Translations under genes and position numbers: made by a program | The notes under the pieces: model-generated | Databases searched by the model: none | Told to the model about the DNA's origin: nothing | What the model saw: only the letters and a program-made list of their open reading frames with translations | Shown here: positions 11,801 to 26,800 of the stretch, one piece after another | Layout: each line of letters opens with the position of its first letter | Position numbering within the stretch: the first letter of the stretch is position 1 | NCBI GenBank assembly: GCA_024734495.1 | Contig: JALMQS010000075.1 | Span: forward strand, 8,293,313-8,357,312 | Direction: 5' to 3' | Source: Forficula auricularia | Lineage: Eukaryota; Arthropoda; Insecta; Dermaptera; Forficulidae | Length of the DNA: 64,000 nucleotides

Positions 11801-14800
11801 TCAAGATTATAATTTATTGATTCATGAATCAGTTGTCAAGTCAATAAACGAAGAGTTGCTGCAGTAGCCATTTGACCCATTTGGGGCATATTTTTTTTAG
11901 AAAAACATATTTACAATTAAATATTTTTATCATACTTTAGATTATTAAAATTATTAAATAATAATAATTATTAAATTAAAACGGTATTTTACCAAAGTTA
12001 AAAAAAAATACACAATAATTGATGTTCAAACCATTAAAGTATCTTAAATTAGGCATAAATAAAAATCTGTATATCTCCTTAAATTATATATGTATATTCG
12101 GTATGGATATGTAAAGCTCACTCGCACTTCTTGCTCCCCCCTTTTTTTTATTAATATTCAAAATATTTATAGCCAGGTCACCCACAAAAGATCGTCACGA
12201 AAATCCCAACTTAAACCGTCACGGAAAAACTTCGGGTACCTCATGTAAAATACCATATCTATCTATATTATTTTAATATTGTTTATCCGCTGAAAACATG
12301 GAGGAATCGAGTTAAAATTAAAAATAGCCATCGATTCTTAGTTAATATATGTACCTACTTGAGGAATTGAAGGAGAAAATAAAGAAAGAGTCTTCTGCTG
12401 GAATTATACATTTTTATCGTTTATAAATAAAAATGTATGATTCCAGCAGAAGACTACACTCTTTTAGTGTCTCCTTCAATATATAAAAATTCTCCTACCC
12501 TCGGCACAAAAACTTTCAATTTACTTGAGGAATAACCATCTATTGGTAATCATGCTGAAATTATAAATCACAAAAATAAAAGCTTCAACAGCTTCATTAC
12601 TAATAAATCGAGTTAAATTCAAAAATAACCTTCTAAACGCCATTTTAGAAGATTCGATTATTATTGGTAATCATGTTGAAGTCATTGAAGAATCAAGTTA
12701 AAATAAAAATGACCATCCATTCTCAGCTGGAGGAATAATTTACAAAATATTTATTTAGCCATTCATAATTATTTATTTTCAAAATATTTTTGTAACAAAA
12801 ATTATTTTGAAAACTCTCTATTCCTTTCTAAATAATTTTAATACTTTCATTGCACATTCTGCTACATAAAGATAAAAATAAATTTTATTAAAACACCCAA
12901 CGTTTGATGAGAATTCTCCATTTACCAATGGAATTTAATTAAATTTCAAAAAAGATAAAACGTTACTTTATGTAATGAATATAAAGCAACACTAAACAAA
13001 TTAATATTTAAATTTAATAAACATATAAAAATAAAGATATATATACTTACTAAGATATCATTTTTCTTTTTAAAATATTATTCAAAACTTGAGCGCTGAA
13101 TTTTTTGATTTTGGAAAATTATCCTCATTCAAATTTGATATCATAATCTTTTACTAAATTTTTCTTGTCTTAAGTATATTTATTTATTTTTTGTCACTAT
13201 TTCCCATTTGTTATAGTTTTTGTCCATTAATGAGGTGTGATCTTTTCTTTATGTGCTAGCTGGTTGCCTAGATCTTGGGGCCTATGTATAAATTAATCTG
13301 ATGGAAAAACTAGCATTTTCATAATGGACAACAAAATTTCTGGTTGTTTTATTTCTTAAATAAAATATTTTTAGTAGATGGCTTGAATAAAAAATATTCT
13401 ACAATTTCAAAGAACCCATGTATTTTGTATAAATTTATTTTTATTTTTATTTTTAAGCCTTTATTGGTTCAAATTACATTTTACATTTAACATTCTATAT
13501 TCATTTTAACTATTTAGTATCATTATTATTACAATCATCATTTTTTTTTACTATAATAAAATACATTTGTTTTCATTTTTAATTAAACAATGCCACAAGT
13601 TATAAAGGATATAACTTATTTGAGTTTAATTGGGCCTTAAAGTCTTTAAAAATCAATTCTTCATCGATTATTTAATATAATTTAATATTTCAAAATTTAG
13701 TGGATCATTCTGAACTTTTAGCGAATTGACCAGTCACGAAGAAATTATAATTAAATTCACGATACAATTTACATTTTTTTACTTATTCGAGTTTATAAAT
13801 GTCTGAATCATGCTTTTTTTCTGTCTGCCGGAGTCCAGACAGATCTGGAGTCTGAGGACCTACGATAACTCAAAAATTCTCTGGTGCTGAATTGTTTGTA
13901 TTTGCTGTCTAATATGTAAACACGTCGATAGAAATCTTCCAGATATCTCATTTGAATCTAACTCACTGGATAATATATCAATGTTAGGGGTCATTATGAG
14001 GTCTGTTCTCTCTTGGAATAGCATTCAGGCCTAGACCCTATTTCATATCCATTTAACTTAACTAAAACTCGCTGCACACGAGGCTTTTTACTCTACCTAT
14101 TTTTGGAATAGGAGCTCTGGTTTGAAATTTGTAAGCCTGTTGGGGTCGAAATGACGTCACTGCTGGCTGTCTTTCTGGCTAGGTTACTTGATTTTAAAGA
14201 TCGGACATGTTCCATTTTTCAGCTTGGTCCTGGGATGCTTTTGAGTGGGACCAAGCAGACAAAAAATTATTAAAACAAGCCTCGTGTGCAGCGGCCTTAA
14301 CACTATCTAAGAACCGATTTAGCCCTTGTCTCGAATATGGCTCGCAACTGTGGAGAAGGGTCTCCAAGGATTCTCTTGCCACTCTGAATTTAATTCAGAA
14401 GAGAGCAAGAAAATAATAACCATATTTCACTAACTCGATTCACTAGATCACAGTAAAACCATTTCAGCCCTTTATTACCATGATGTGTATTCTGAAAAAA
14501 TGAAGTCAATATTCTCCGCTTAATCTTCATTTACTAGAAACAGACGATTCACGAAAGCTCAATATCTTTCGTTGTCAAATCAGATGAAAATCAAAACAAC
14601 TCGTTATTCCCACTACTTCTAGGGTTTTGAACTCCCTTCCACAGTTTCTTTTTCTTATGATCAATTGGAATTGTATTTATGTAATACATAAGACTCGCTG
14701 AATTGTTTTTTCGTAGTTATATGAGAAAATCATTCATTGGCAAGGCTATTTAAGTATAACGAAGTGTATAGTACAAGATCAAGAGTATGAGGAAGCTTTA

Positions 14801-17800
14801 TTAAATGGCGAAATTTTGCACCAATAATTGATTATATATCTATATCTATATCTATATCTATATATATATACTCTCTTAAAAGATCATTATTTAATAAAAT
14901 TATGAATCTGGCTTCGAAACCTACGAGATTGGTTTGGTCTTTCCTCACTGGAATTGTTCCGAAGAGCAGTGAATAAGGTGTCGATCGCTTTGATGATAGC
15001 CAACCTCTGGAGCGTACATGGCACATAAAGAAGAAGAAGAAGAATAATGTATCTTAATCAAGAAAATATTTAAAAATGTTTAATTTGGATATTTTTTTAA
15101 ATATTTCGTTTATACTTGTTTTACTAGAGTAAGAAGAAAGAAGGGTGTAAAAGAGCAGTGTACGTCTCCCAGGGCCAGTTGTATGTTTGTAAAGTCTTTG
15201 TTAAGTTGACAGACGATCAAAACTTAGTATTCACTTTGTTCCCGGTCGGATGACCAATCAGATGAAAGTGCGTGTCATCTGATTGGTCATCCGTCTGGGC
15301 AAAGGTTGAATACTAAGGTTTGACCGTTTGTCAACTTAACAGACTTTACAAACCGACATACAACTGGCCCTCAGTGTCGTCTTCAGTGTGTCAGTCAGTC
15401 AGTGAGACAGTCATTGCCCTCTCTATGAAGGACTGCGCCTCGCTGCTCGTCTCGCCCTCTTGACTGTCACACTACTCTTTTTAAGCATCACTCATCAAGA
15501 ACTATCATAATATATGGACGAGAACCCAATAAAAAATAGTCAAGACCTCCTCAATCTAATGATCAATAAAATTTGGCATTATCATGGAATTGAAATATTT
15601 AATATGGACAAGAACAATAGGAAATACGGATCGTTGGTTAAATTATTACTTGTTTGTTTTGCTTTTGTTATAAATAGTGAAAACTTTTTCTACGAGTTCT
15701 AGAGTTGCGAAACTTGGCATAGAGATGAGGTTTATTATTTCAGATTTTTTGCATTTTTGAATTGGAAGTCTGTTGACATTCTGGATGCTATACAGAAGAG
15801 ACCAATAATACTAATAGAAGATCCGGTGTTATCATGCACAGCGGTCGGAAATCTATGTCACGCGAAAAGATCTTTGATGGCACGCCACGAAAGTGTTTAA
15901 TGTTAAGAAAGTATTATAGATGCTGACATGCAAAGGTATACCGACAATCGCGTCGGCATGCCCTTTCATATTCATGCACGACTGTTATAGAGGCATGCGC
16001 ACTTTTACTACACAAATAAAATTATCTTCATATATTATACATACAATGCTTTTTTTTTGGTTGCACGCTTAATGTGCAGTAGTTTTAATTATCTGTTTTG
16101 TGGCTCATTTAGTAGAAACTACAAAATTTTAGAACCCTCACTATCCCTTAATTGTCAAATTAGATAAAAATTAAACAAATGCATTTGACCCATTGTGTCT
16201 ACAAATGTCTGCAACTTGGAAAGAATATTTTAACTATGATTTGTTTTCTGACTGTCTATTCATCTAGATTCATACCCACGATAATTAAAGCTATGTCAAT
16301 TAGAATTCGTTTGTGTAGCAAAGTGTTTGTATTTTTACTACAAAATGATTAGGTCTCTCTAGATTCAGAATAACAGAAAATAACTTATTTTCATTGATTT
16401 TTTTGATACTTAAGGACCTTTCATAATATGGGTATAAAAGAGTACATTTTTGCATTAATTGTTTCCTGGAGTCCCACATACTAGCTCTACAAAATTTGGT
16501 TGAGAAAGGTCCAAGGGCCTAGAAAATTTTCATTTTTTGAACCCCCCCCTCATTTCAGATTATTTATTTTTGAATTAATCGTTTCCTAGCATTTTTTGAA
16601 CATCCCCCCCTCATTTCAGATTATTTATTTTTGAATTAATCGTTTCCTAGGATCCCAAAGACTAGTTGTAAAAAATTTGAATGAGATAGGTCCAAGGACC
16701 TAGAATATTCATTTTTTGAGCCTGCTCCCCATTTTGAGCTATTTATTTTTGCATTAATCGTTTTCTAAGCTACCACAGACTTAATGTTTTAGGAATCTTG
16801 AGCCCCTGGAGGGAATCCTTTTGTCATGCTCAGAAGCCCAGTGTATTTATATAGGTATGTTAAATTTGAATATGTGACAAGATTAATTTATTCTAAAACT
16901 GTAGACCGTATAAGTATAATATTTTGTAAGGTATTTTCCAAAGAATTATTGATTGTAAAAATATAATTTTACAAAAATGATTATCACATAAAATTAAGTT
17001 ACGATGAGGCTTAAAAGAAATTCATGGAGATAATATGGGCATTTTAGAACTCTCTCACATCGTTATTTTAAATCGAAATAAATTAAAAAACAAAAAACTA
17101 TAGGATTACCTCACATTCTATTATAAAAAAATATTTTTTCCCATATAAAAAAATTCGATCTTTCTCAAAATAATCATTTTCTATTAATTAAAATTTTAAT
17201 ACGATTTTTGATTTGCGGGAAAATGTATACTTTTTAGCTTCTAAATTTCAAGTTTGTAACTTATTTAGTTTGCGAGCTAGTTACATTGCTGTGACAACCG
17301 TACAAACACTCATAGTGACACTAAAAGTGTCCCGTTTTACTTTTTTAAATATCACTCTAACAATTAATAAATTTTTCTTTTGTTCTACACATCTTTTACA
17401 ATATCAACGCATAGTAATGAACTTACCTGTGAGTCGAAAGCATAATTATAAATATTTAAGATTAAAATTATTTAATCATTCTTGATCAACTTCTTCATTT
17501 CATTGTGAATAATTAATCAGATGTCATGTCTTTGTATCGAAAAATTCTTTAGATTTTTAACTCGACTTCAAAAAAGGGGGAGGTTATCAATTTGGCTGAA
17601 TTTTTTTGTGTATCTATGTTACTTGATTTCTTCGCCAATTGTGAACCGATTTTGATGATTTTATTGCATTGGGTTCAGTATAGTTTCCGATTACTACCAT
17701 ATTAATTTTGTCAAGTTCTGATGATATGATCAATCAATTCATATGAGTAAATAATCGAAATTATAAAAATTCTCTTACGAGATGCATACAAAATATTATC

Positions 17801-20800
17801 TTAAGTCACTATTAATAGCATCACTAAAAAGAGAAAAATAAAAATAATTTTTATAAAAAATAAAATAAAACCGACTTCAAAAAAATTAAATGCAACAAAT
17901 AAAATAATAAGAATTCAAAAATAAAATAAAATGCACTAAAAGGTATAAAATAATTATCTAATTTAGTTACAACTAAACGACGACATTTTTACATTAAATC
18001 ACTTTTTGAAGTCGGTGCTAAACAAACTATATAAGCGAGCTTACCAGCCAAACGTACTAAATAAGATCCGTCGAGTGCGATTCATAAAATGTATGCTTAG
18101 CACCGACTTCAGAAAGTGATTTCATATAAAAATTTCGTCGTTTAGTTGTAACTAAATTAGATAATTATTTTATACCTTTTAATGCATTTTATTTGATTTT
18201 TTAGTTCTTATTATTTTGTTTGTTGCATTTAATTTTTTTGAAGTCGGTTTTATTTTATTTTTTATAAAAATTATGTATATAATTCTCGAAAAAATTGTAA
18301 ATTTGAAATAGATATTTTTATGTGTTTTAATTGCTTAATGGTGTGCAGCTTTGTTTAACGTTGCTCGACATCCGTGGTTCGGCATCAGGAAGTGTGGCTC
18401 CAGGACGTCGACTTCTCCGTCAACTGACGACCGCCGATGAGGACGCTACCCCTGAGACCACGACATCCGTAGTTACAACAACCATATCAATTAACACAAG
18501 CACGGAGGATGAGGAAGATGACCCAGCCGAGAGTCGATCGGCCATGGCATACAACGGTGACCATCGGCTGTCCAGGGAGTTCCGACCGATGAATCCCCAC
18601 GGGTTCGCCCAACATCGCCTCCTCAACCAGCATTATCAGCTTGCCCCGCGACCGTTCCGCTCTCGCTATCCTCAACTGAGCGCCTACCAGTATCCAACCG
18701 ATGCGAAAAATATCCAAGATATTATCAGGTGACACAATGGAGTAGTCTCAACTTTCTGTTCTCTTCACTTAACCCTAATAGCAGCTGAAAAAGAAAATTC
18801 GAACCAGAATCACATCTAGATTATCAAAACAAATTATTGTTTCCCTTAACTCTCTTTCTATCTCTATCTCTATTTATAGAAAAAGCTGAGATTTTTGTCA
18901 GTACCTTGGTTTTCAATAAAGCTTTAATATGGTTGAATCGTTTGGAGGGTTATAGTTAAAAGTGAACCAAGTTCATATTTTGCCCATTTTGCACTAACTC
19001 TGGTATAGTAGAGTAAAAAATGTTAAATCTTCTTGGTAGTCAATCAAGTTGATATTATAGATGAATAATTATCCACCAGTGGGGCAGAAAGATCAATTAG
19101 AAGTGATTTATTAATTAATTGCAGATAATCAACTTTTGAGATGTTTTCTCAGAATGAATCTCATGGACTTGGTTCAAATTATTATGAAGCATACACCTAC
19201 ATCTATAGTAAATTTGGAATTATAAAGCTTGTAAAAATTATATAATATAATAGGAGAAACAAAAGTAGATTTATTTATTTACTTTTTAATCGTATAGTAA
19301 ATTTTCTTATGGAAGTGAATTTGTAAATAAACAAATTTTCATTATTCTATGAATTTATAATGCAAAAAGAAACATTTCAAAAGAGATAGTTAACAAAAAT
19401 AAATACAGTATAGTTTATCCGGACTAACTGTGGACCAAAGGCAAACCGGATAATCGAAAATCTCGGATATATGGGTAATAAAAACAAAACAAATCCTCGA
19501 ATAAGCGAATTTGAATTTATTACGATAAAAAAACATATTTATATCAAAATTACATAGAATCGTTAAAAAAATACATTTTTGGTGAAATTATAATTACATT
19601 ATTCTTGCTATTAGAGTTAAAAATATTATCTATGTGAACATTTATTAAAATAAAAATGTCTACAAATCCGATCCGAATAATCCGGAGGTCAGGATAAATG
19701 AGGGCTGATGAATAAAAAGAACTTAATATTGTGTATACAAATTTTAAATTAATTTCAAATTCTAAAGTATTTTTTTGTTTTAAAAATTTTTGTAAAATAA
19801 AGTTATAGCCAAAACCAGAGTCAAAGGTCATCTTATATAATTTTCTCCCAGTTGTAAATGTTCAGAGTAAATTTTCAAATGAACAAAAAAAAAAAGAATA
19901 AAAAAGTGTTTTTGTTTCTTATTAGTAAAACTTTTAAAGACATTTAGTTGTTGAGAAAAACACCATTTGTTTATTTCAAAAATTTTTCTTACTTTTTCAA
20001 ATTGGCAAAATTGTGCAAGCTGAACTTTGACGTCACGCTATTGATTCTGTCATTTTTTTATTTTTCAAAACAAAAATTATGCACTATTTTTAATTTGACC
20101 AAGAAGAGAGGAGACTAATCATACAATTTTTAAAATTAAATTTTGATACCCACTCTCTAAGCACGCCTTCAAGGCCTTGGAGGAAACTTATAAACAATCC
20201 AAACACCAGCACCCTAAAATGGCCGGGGGGGGGGGGGGAAGGGACAGATATATCTGTAAAGTCATGAGATGGCCATGTCACCTACCATACTTTAAAAACT
20301 ATTTCAATAAATGCTTTGAATTAGGTTGAGGAGTAGTTACTAAATTTTGCGCACGCTCTAACTCAAAAATCAATTTTAGTACAATAGGGGTTAAAAAAAA
20401 TAACATTATGAGTTTAATTCTGAACCATTTGATCGATCTATTCCAAATTTCGCACAGGTACCTTTTAATACATTAGAGAAGTGACAATGATAACTGCTTA
20501 AGTAAAATTGACATCAACCTAAAATAGAGTGGGGAGGGGGCAAAGTCAGAAAATATCAATTTATATTTTTAATGTTTGGTATTTAAATGGCGTTTCCACG
20601 TAAATTTATATTTTATTTAATTTTAATATAAGAGAAGCAGATGTATGCTAAAGTCATGTGGTCAAGTAACCTTATTTCAGCTATCGGAACTTGGACAATT
20701 TTTCAGTTAAATGAATATAGATTTTTATATAATTATCAGATAACTAAAATTGTAGATAGATAGAAAAATATTTACAAAAAATTCACAATATTAACGAAAG

Positions 20801-23800
20801 AATCAATTAATTAATTATTGAATCCGCGAGGTAATTCGGGTCGTGTAGCGACATTAAAAAGATAACGGCAGCATGAAACACTTCGTGTATAATAAAGAAA
20901 AATATTACAATTTTTCTGAATATAAATCCATCTCGTCGTTATCGGCTTTACCCATAGATTTCGGTAATTTTTCCGAAACATTCTCATTTAATACTTTAAA
21001 TTTTCTTCATCGAGTGAGTACCTAACATCAAAATAGATGTTCTATTCATAAAATTCATATTATTTTCAAGATTTTAATCTTTGGCTTTATTGACCTATCG
21101 TTTTTAAAGTGCACCAAGTGTTTCATGCTGCCGTTATCTTTTTTATGTCGCTACACGACCCGAATTACCTCGCGGATTCAAGCTATAATAAAAATTGAAT
21201 TTTTTTTATTGTTTTATATAGGTATTTAAACCGAGAAGAGGATGTGGGCCTCCACCCGTATCAATTTGCACCAAGCGACAACCAACGCCCAGATGTGGCC
21301 TTCAGTGGGGTTCTTATGAATTCGAAGAATATTAACAATAATAATATCAATAAGCCATCGGCAAATGGAGTTTCTTTAAATGGCCACGCATATATCTCGG
21401 ACCCGTTCAGTGCATATAAGCCTCAGGATCCTTCGGAAGTCAACACACTCGACGCCAAGGTACGACCTCTTTCAAAGATTATGATTCATCTGTCTGAACT
21501 AAAATTTCCCAATAAAACAGAGTATCGATATCAAAATATTTTTACTTTACCATACAGAGAGGGTATGGTCGAGAATTGTAATCGTGCATGAAAAAAAGTG
21601 TTTTTTTTGCTTCTTTTTTTCGAAATATCTAAAAAACGGCTAAAACTACATATTTTGATTAAAAAAGTGATCGAAACGATGGCATTTCGGTCTACAAAAA
21701 GCTCTAATAATGATCATCGAAAAAATTGTATTTTTCGAGATAATAACTGTTTTGTCAAAATGTCTGATAGTCTGTTAGTCTGGTTGTTATTCGTGCACAA
21801 ATCTAGGCCCTTGTACCAAACTCAACCAAATTTGTGCACATAATCCGGGGTCCACAGAAGTCTAAAAATGCAAAAACTAATAGCCCAAGGGGGGGTTAAA
21901 ACGAAAATATAGGCCCTTATACCAAACTCAACCAAATTTTATATACATAATTAGTGGGCCTCTAGAAGTCTAAAATGCAAAAACTAACCGCTCAGAATGG
22001 GGGGGGTCAAAAAATGAAAATATAGGCCCCAGGTACCAAACTCAATCTAAATTCACGATAGTCTCAGGGCTCCCAGTAGACTCAAAATTGCGAAAACTAT
22101 AGGACCCAAAATGGGGAGGGGGTGGCAAAAATGGAAAATATAGGTCTATGAACCAAAGCACAACCAAATTTAAAGGTATATCATAACCAGTAGACATAAT
22201 CAGGTAACCACCCTCCCTTTCATGATTATAAATAATTTTATTAAATATAAGTGAGGGACCAGGTTGTATGGTAAAGTGGATGGCCACATCAAAACGTGTC
22301 AGTTTATTATTTACAAAAAGTTGCTTATACATATTTTGAAATTTTAGATCTTTTGGTTATAAAATGTAGAATATTAGAAAAAACACGAATTGTTTCACGA
22401 TTGTAAAAAATTTTGGAATTTAGCCCATGCTTTTACATTAATAAACTGCATCTCTGGCGAAGTTTTAGATTTCTAGCTCAAATAGTTTACTGCCAGAAAA
22501 ATTACTGAAATACGCCTGAAGCATATCGAGTGTTAAAAAAGTTTTCACTTTTTTCTTCAATTCTGTTATATAAATTTTATAATTCTAATTTCTCTCAAGT
22601 CATGTATATGTGTAACTACTTGTATATATAGTAAATTATCCAAAGCTATTATTATAGTATTTTCAGGTATGATATCTATCACGGAAAGAGACAAGGAAGA
22701 ACGTAATTTAGCTTGAGGCAATAAGAGCCAAACAGATAAAAATAATGATTGTATGAGAATGTGAGATTAACTGCTGTTCCGAGAACATTTTATTTCTTCT
22801 CTTAAATCAAGTTAAGCAAGGAATTTGAATTTTATGTTAATAGTCTAGGCAAATTACGATTTTAACAGGAAATAATTCCCGGTAAAGATTTTATTGCTGG
22901 GTTACCTTTATTGGTACTCCAATATTACTACCCTAAGTTTTCCCCCAAATCTGTGTTTTGGAAATTTTTCTACGCGCTTCAAACGAGAAAATTTCGAGCT
23001 TTTTCAGTTTTTCTTGAATAACTCTAAAATGGCTTATCAAATCGCATTTTTTAAAAAATTTCAACCTCATGTTAACATTATCCAATTAAGAATGAAACTT
23101 CATTTAAATTGTAGCAAATTTAATCTAGTTTAAAAATGTATAGAATCGTCTTTGTCGAAAACGTGGTCCTTCATGGCCAAAATGGGGAAAAATCGAAAAA
23201 AGTACGAGTTTTAGGGATATTCAAAAGTGATCTCGGGGCTGTTTTTTGGCAGGCGCTAGTACCGGTTCTACTAAACCTAAATAGATGAAATTGTTATCAT
23301 TTTACGCGTAATTTAAAGAGCTTTAATTTATCTAATAAATATCTTTTTGATTTGATAAGCCGTTTTAGAGTTATTCAAGAAAAACTGAAAAACTCCGAAA
23401 TTTTCTCATTTTGAGGCACGTAGAAAAATTTCCACAACACAGATTTGGGGGAAAACTTAGGGTAGTAATATTGGAGTACCAATAAAGGTATTCCAGCAAT
23501 AAAATCTTTACCGGGAATTATTTCCTGTTTATGCCATTTTTTCACGTAATTTGCCTGGACAATAAACCTGTGCTTATTTTTCGGTATGATACTTTACCGA
23601 AAAAAATGTATATATATATATATATATAGGTATATAGGTATAGAAGAAACCCCCTTTCTGAAATATCTATAGGTATAAAGATATCATTTATAAGAGAAAG
23701 ATAGATTATTACTTTTCCTAAATAAATAAATAAATTATCGATTGTTCCGAGATTCGGCTGATCTTCAAATATATAATCAAAAATGTTTAGTCTTCCACTA

Positions 23801-26800
23801 TATTAAACATGAATCAATAACGATCTTAGATTTCAACTCGATTCTTCGCGCCTTCAGCCGTTCGGCCCACTGAAGAATGATTATCATTGATCGTCAAATC
23901 CTCAAAAATCATATCCATAATCTTTGATTCTTCACTATTAGACATGAATAAATGGCTATTTTAAATTTTAAATCGATTCCCTATCTCTTCAGCAGTATTT
24001 GCCATTGATGGTTAGATATTTAAAAATGCAATTCACATTGTACTTATAATCCTTATTATTTTTAGAAAATTTTTATGTTTTTAGGAAATTAATCTCAATT
24101 TACAAGCTCTAATTATTAAATTTAATTAAAATTTTCAGATATACAGAAAAAATAAAATTAAACCGACGTTTCGAATTAATTTTCAAATCTTCCTCAGGAT
24201 CTGAGTATGTAAAATAAAAACAACAAAATAAATAAATGTCAAAAGGCAATAAGTTAGAAAATTGCATACACTCAGAGATATTTTTATTTTTCTGACTGCA
24301 TGAACCCTTTAATCCAATATAATTAATAATAAAAATGTTTAATCTAGAACCAACACCTACCTCCTTAAAAGTTATCAATATAATTAAATTTGAGCCCCAT
24401 TAATTTCATTTAATTACTAATTTTTGTTTTGAAATTCTTTTGCTTTTGGAGTAGGTATTTAGAACGAAAATAAAATTGGGCTCTACACATAATAATAATA
24501 AATAGACACCTGCATTAGGAATAGATAAACACTTTTTTGAACTCAGATAATCTTGAAATCTACAGACCTACACAATTTCTTTCTATACTATTAAAGTACT
24601 TCTCCCAAACTATATAGGGTGTTTATAAAATAATATAACATGCTTGAATGCGCTATAAAATCAATTAAATGAGGTGTACTTTAGTTGTTCCTGTGCTAAA
24701 ATTGAAGAGAATGTTTTTCAGTTTTAGCGCGTGCAGGAACCACTTCTGATATTTTTTAACGAAATTGAATTCAAAAAGGGGTCGCACCAGCAAGATGCAG
24801 CTCTATGGAAACCCTTACATTACCGAAAAGACAATCGAAAGGGTGGAGGCGTAGGTGTTTATGCACCCGAGTTTTGAAGTTTTGCAGGTTATATAATAAG
24901 AGTTGGGAAAGACGGAGGCCAGGAGAGAGGCGATTGAAGTGGTTTCCAATTTAACCGCAAAAAAAACCCATCTGCACGCACTAAAACGGGAAAATATGCT
25001 CTTCAATTCTAGCAGAAGATAGAAATTGTTGATGGAAAATATAAAAATTAGTTGATTATTTATTTTCATGGTGATGTTTCAATTGCAGTCTAGGCTGATT
25101 GATTAGATTAAAAAGAACATTATTCTTTGCTAAAGTATTTCTTAAAATTTTTATTTTTCTGGCTAGCACATGCTGTTCTTGAAAAATGTTTGATATTTAA
25201 AATTACTATCGCTTTCATTTGTTTATCAGATTCGTTTTGAAGAAGAGCGAAATAAATTCTTCGGCCGACCGATCGGCCCCTCAGGTTCAGAAACATATTC
25301 CACGGCAGCAGATGGTTCCAGCTCTAGCGGCGAGGTGCTCTTTCCGAAAACACCTCCATCTCTTGTGACCTCGTCAGCTGCTGCAGCGGCAGCCGCAGCA
25401 GCTGCAGCTGCTGTAACAAACCGCCGACGACCCCGACCTATCAGCGTCATGTTGGACATCATTCCGATGGCGGATGGCACCCATCAAATTGTCGGCGGTT
25501 TCATTCCAGAGTCTAAACCATCTTCAATCTTTCCTGAAGGTGCTTCGCGATTCCCATTTCCTCAACAGTCGGCCGAGTCACGTCCAGCTCTGCCGTATCG
25601 ACATGAACTCTCAAGACAAGAGCTCTTTGAAGTAAGTGGCATCTGAAGTTAACTTCTTTTAAACACTTTGGTCTATTCTAATGAGACATTGCAGCTGCTA
25701 CGAGCGGTTGAGGCCAACCAGGCGATGCTAGGCGCTGCCAATCGTCGTCCGGTTTCAGCTAGTGGTTCTGTTATCCCTGGTCAATTAGGAATTAATCAGC
25801 CTCCTACTGGTGCGGCTTCCATCTCTGGGCCAGGTTCGTTTCAGCCTTCATTCTTACCAAGGCCAGTCCCACAAGAAGAGATGAAACAGATGGTACTACA
25901 CCTGAATCTCTTCCCGAGAAGACCTACACAACAGACATTTGGGTAATCAACATTAATCCTTTCATCAAATTTGAAGTTCTGCTATATTATTCAAATATTT
26001 TAGCTAATAATTTCCGGACTGTCAAAATTTAATTGTTTCAGATATGTTTCTCTCCTTTATTATAAGCGAATTGATGGCCATAGCTTAAGTGTGTTGCGGG
26101 GAGGTAATTTTAAATCGAAAATGTCATTTTTGTATTTCTTTTTATAATTAACATAGGAAAAGAGGAATATTTTAGAAATTTAACGTGTTAATGACCTTAG
26201 CAGTCGACGCGCCTTTAAATCCTAAAAAAAGTGTAGCTTTTAATCATATTTTGCTTACGTATGATACAAATCGAAAAATCGAAATTTCTATTCATAGTCC
26301 TTATGCAACTAATGGGGGCCATTTCCACGATTTGGGGGAAACGTTTTGAGTGGTATTCTTTCCTACTAAATATGGCTTCCATAAAAATGACTATAAAAGT
26401 TGAAGAAAATAGGGAAAACTCGTTATGCTCTCTGCAAATTTAAATACATTTATTAATGTTTTGGCATAAAAGTGCAGCTAATTAATATAAAGTTGTGTAT
26501 CAAATATCAGCTTATTTTTCTGTTCGCTTTAGACGCTTTAAACACGAATAAGCAAAAAAATTTACAAGGTGTACAACTTTGCTTCCGCCGTTTTCCCCAA
26601 AATTTGAGGCTTTAATGAAAAAAATTGGTTACACATGTATCATTCAAAGTATTTTCCATCGCTGGCCACTACTTTCTTCCATCTTTCTGGCAGCATACGG
26701 ATACCGCTTCGGAAGAATTCTTCATCTTTTGAGGCTATCCACGAATCGACCCAATTTTTGGTATCTTCATATGATGTGAAGTGCTGCTCAGACAGGCCAT

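Noticed and set aside
15514..15702. Open frame with a signal-peptide-like MDKNNRKYGSLVKLLLVCFA as first exon of gene 1
   Set aside because: The natural-looking donor (AAATA|GTGAAA) is phase 1 and does not fit the exon 2 acceptor; the phase-0 alternative is a poor donor. The exon at 8694 fits phase and membrane helix better.
19406..19690. Tigger/pogo-like element
   Set aside because: Only partial inverted similarity (ATCCGGA) and no TA-flanked ends could be fixed.
22894..23133. 79-codon frame in the 22.9-kb foldback
   Set aside because: Lies across an inverted-repeat arm and has no recognisable features.
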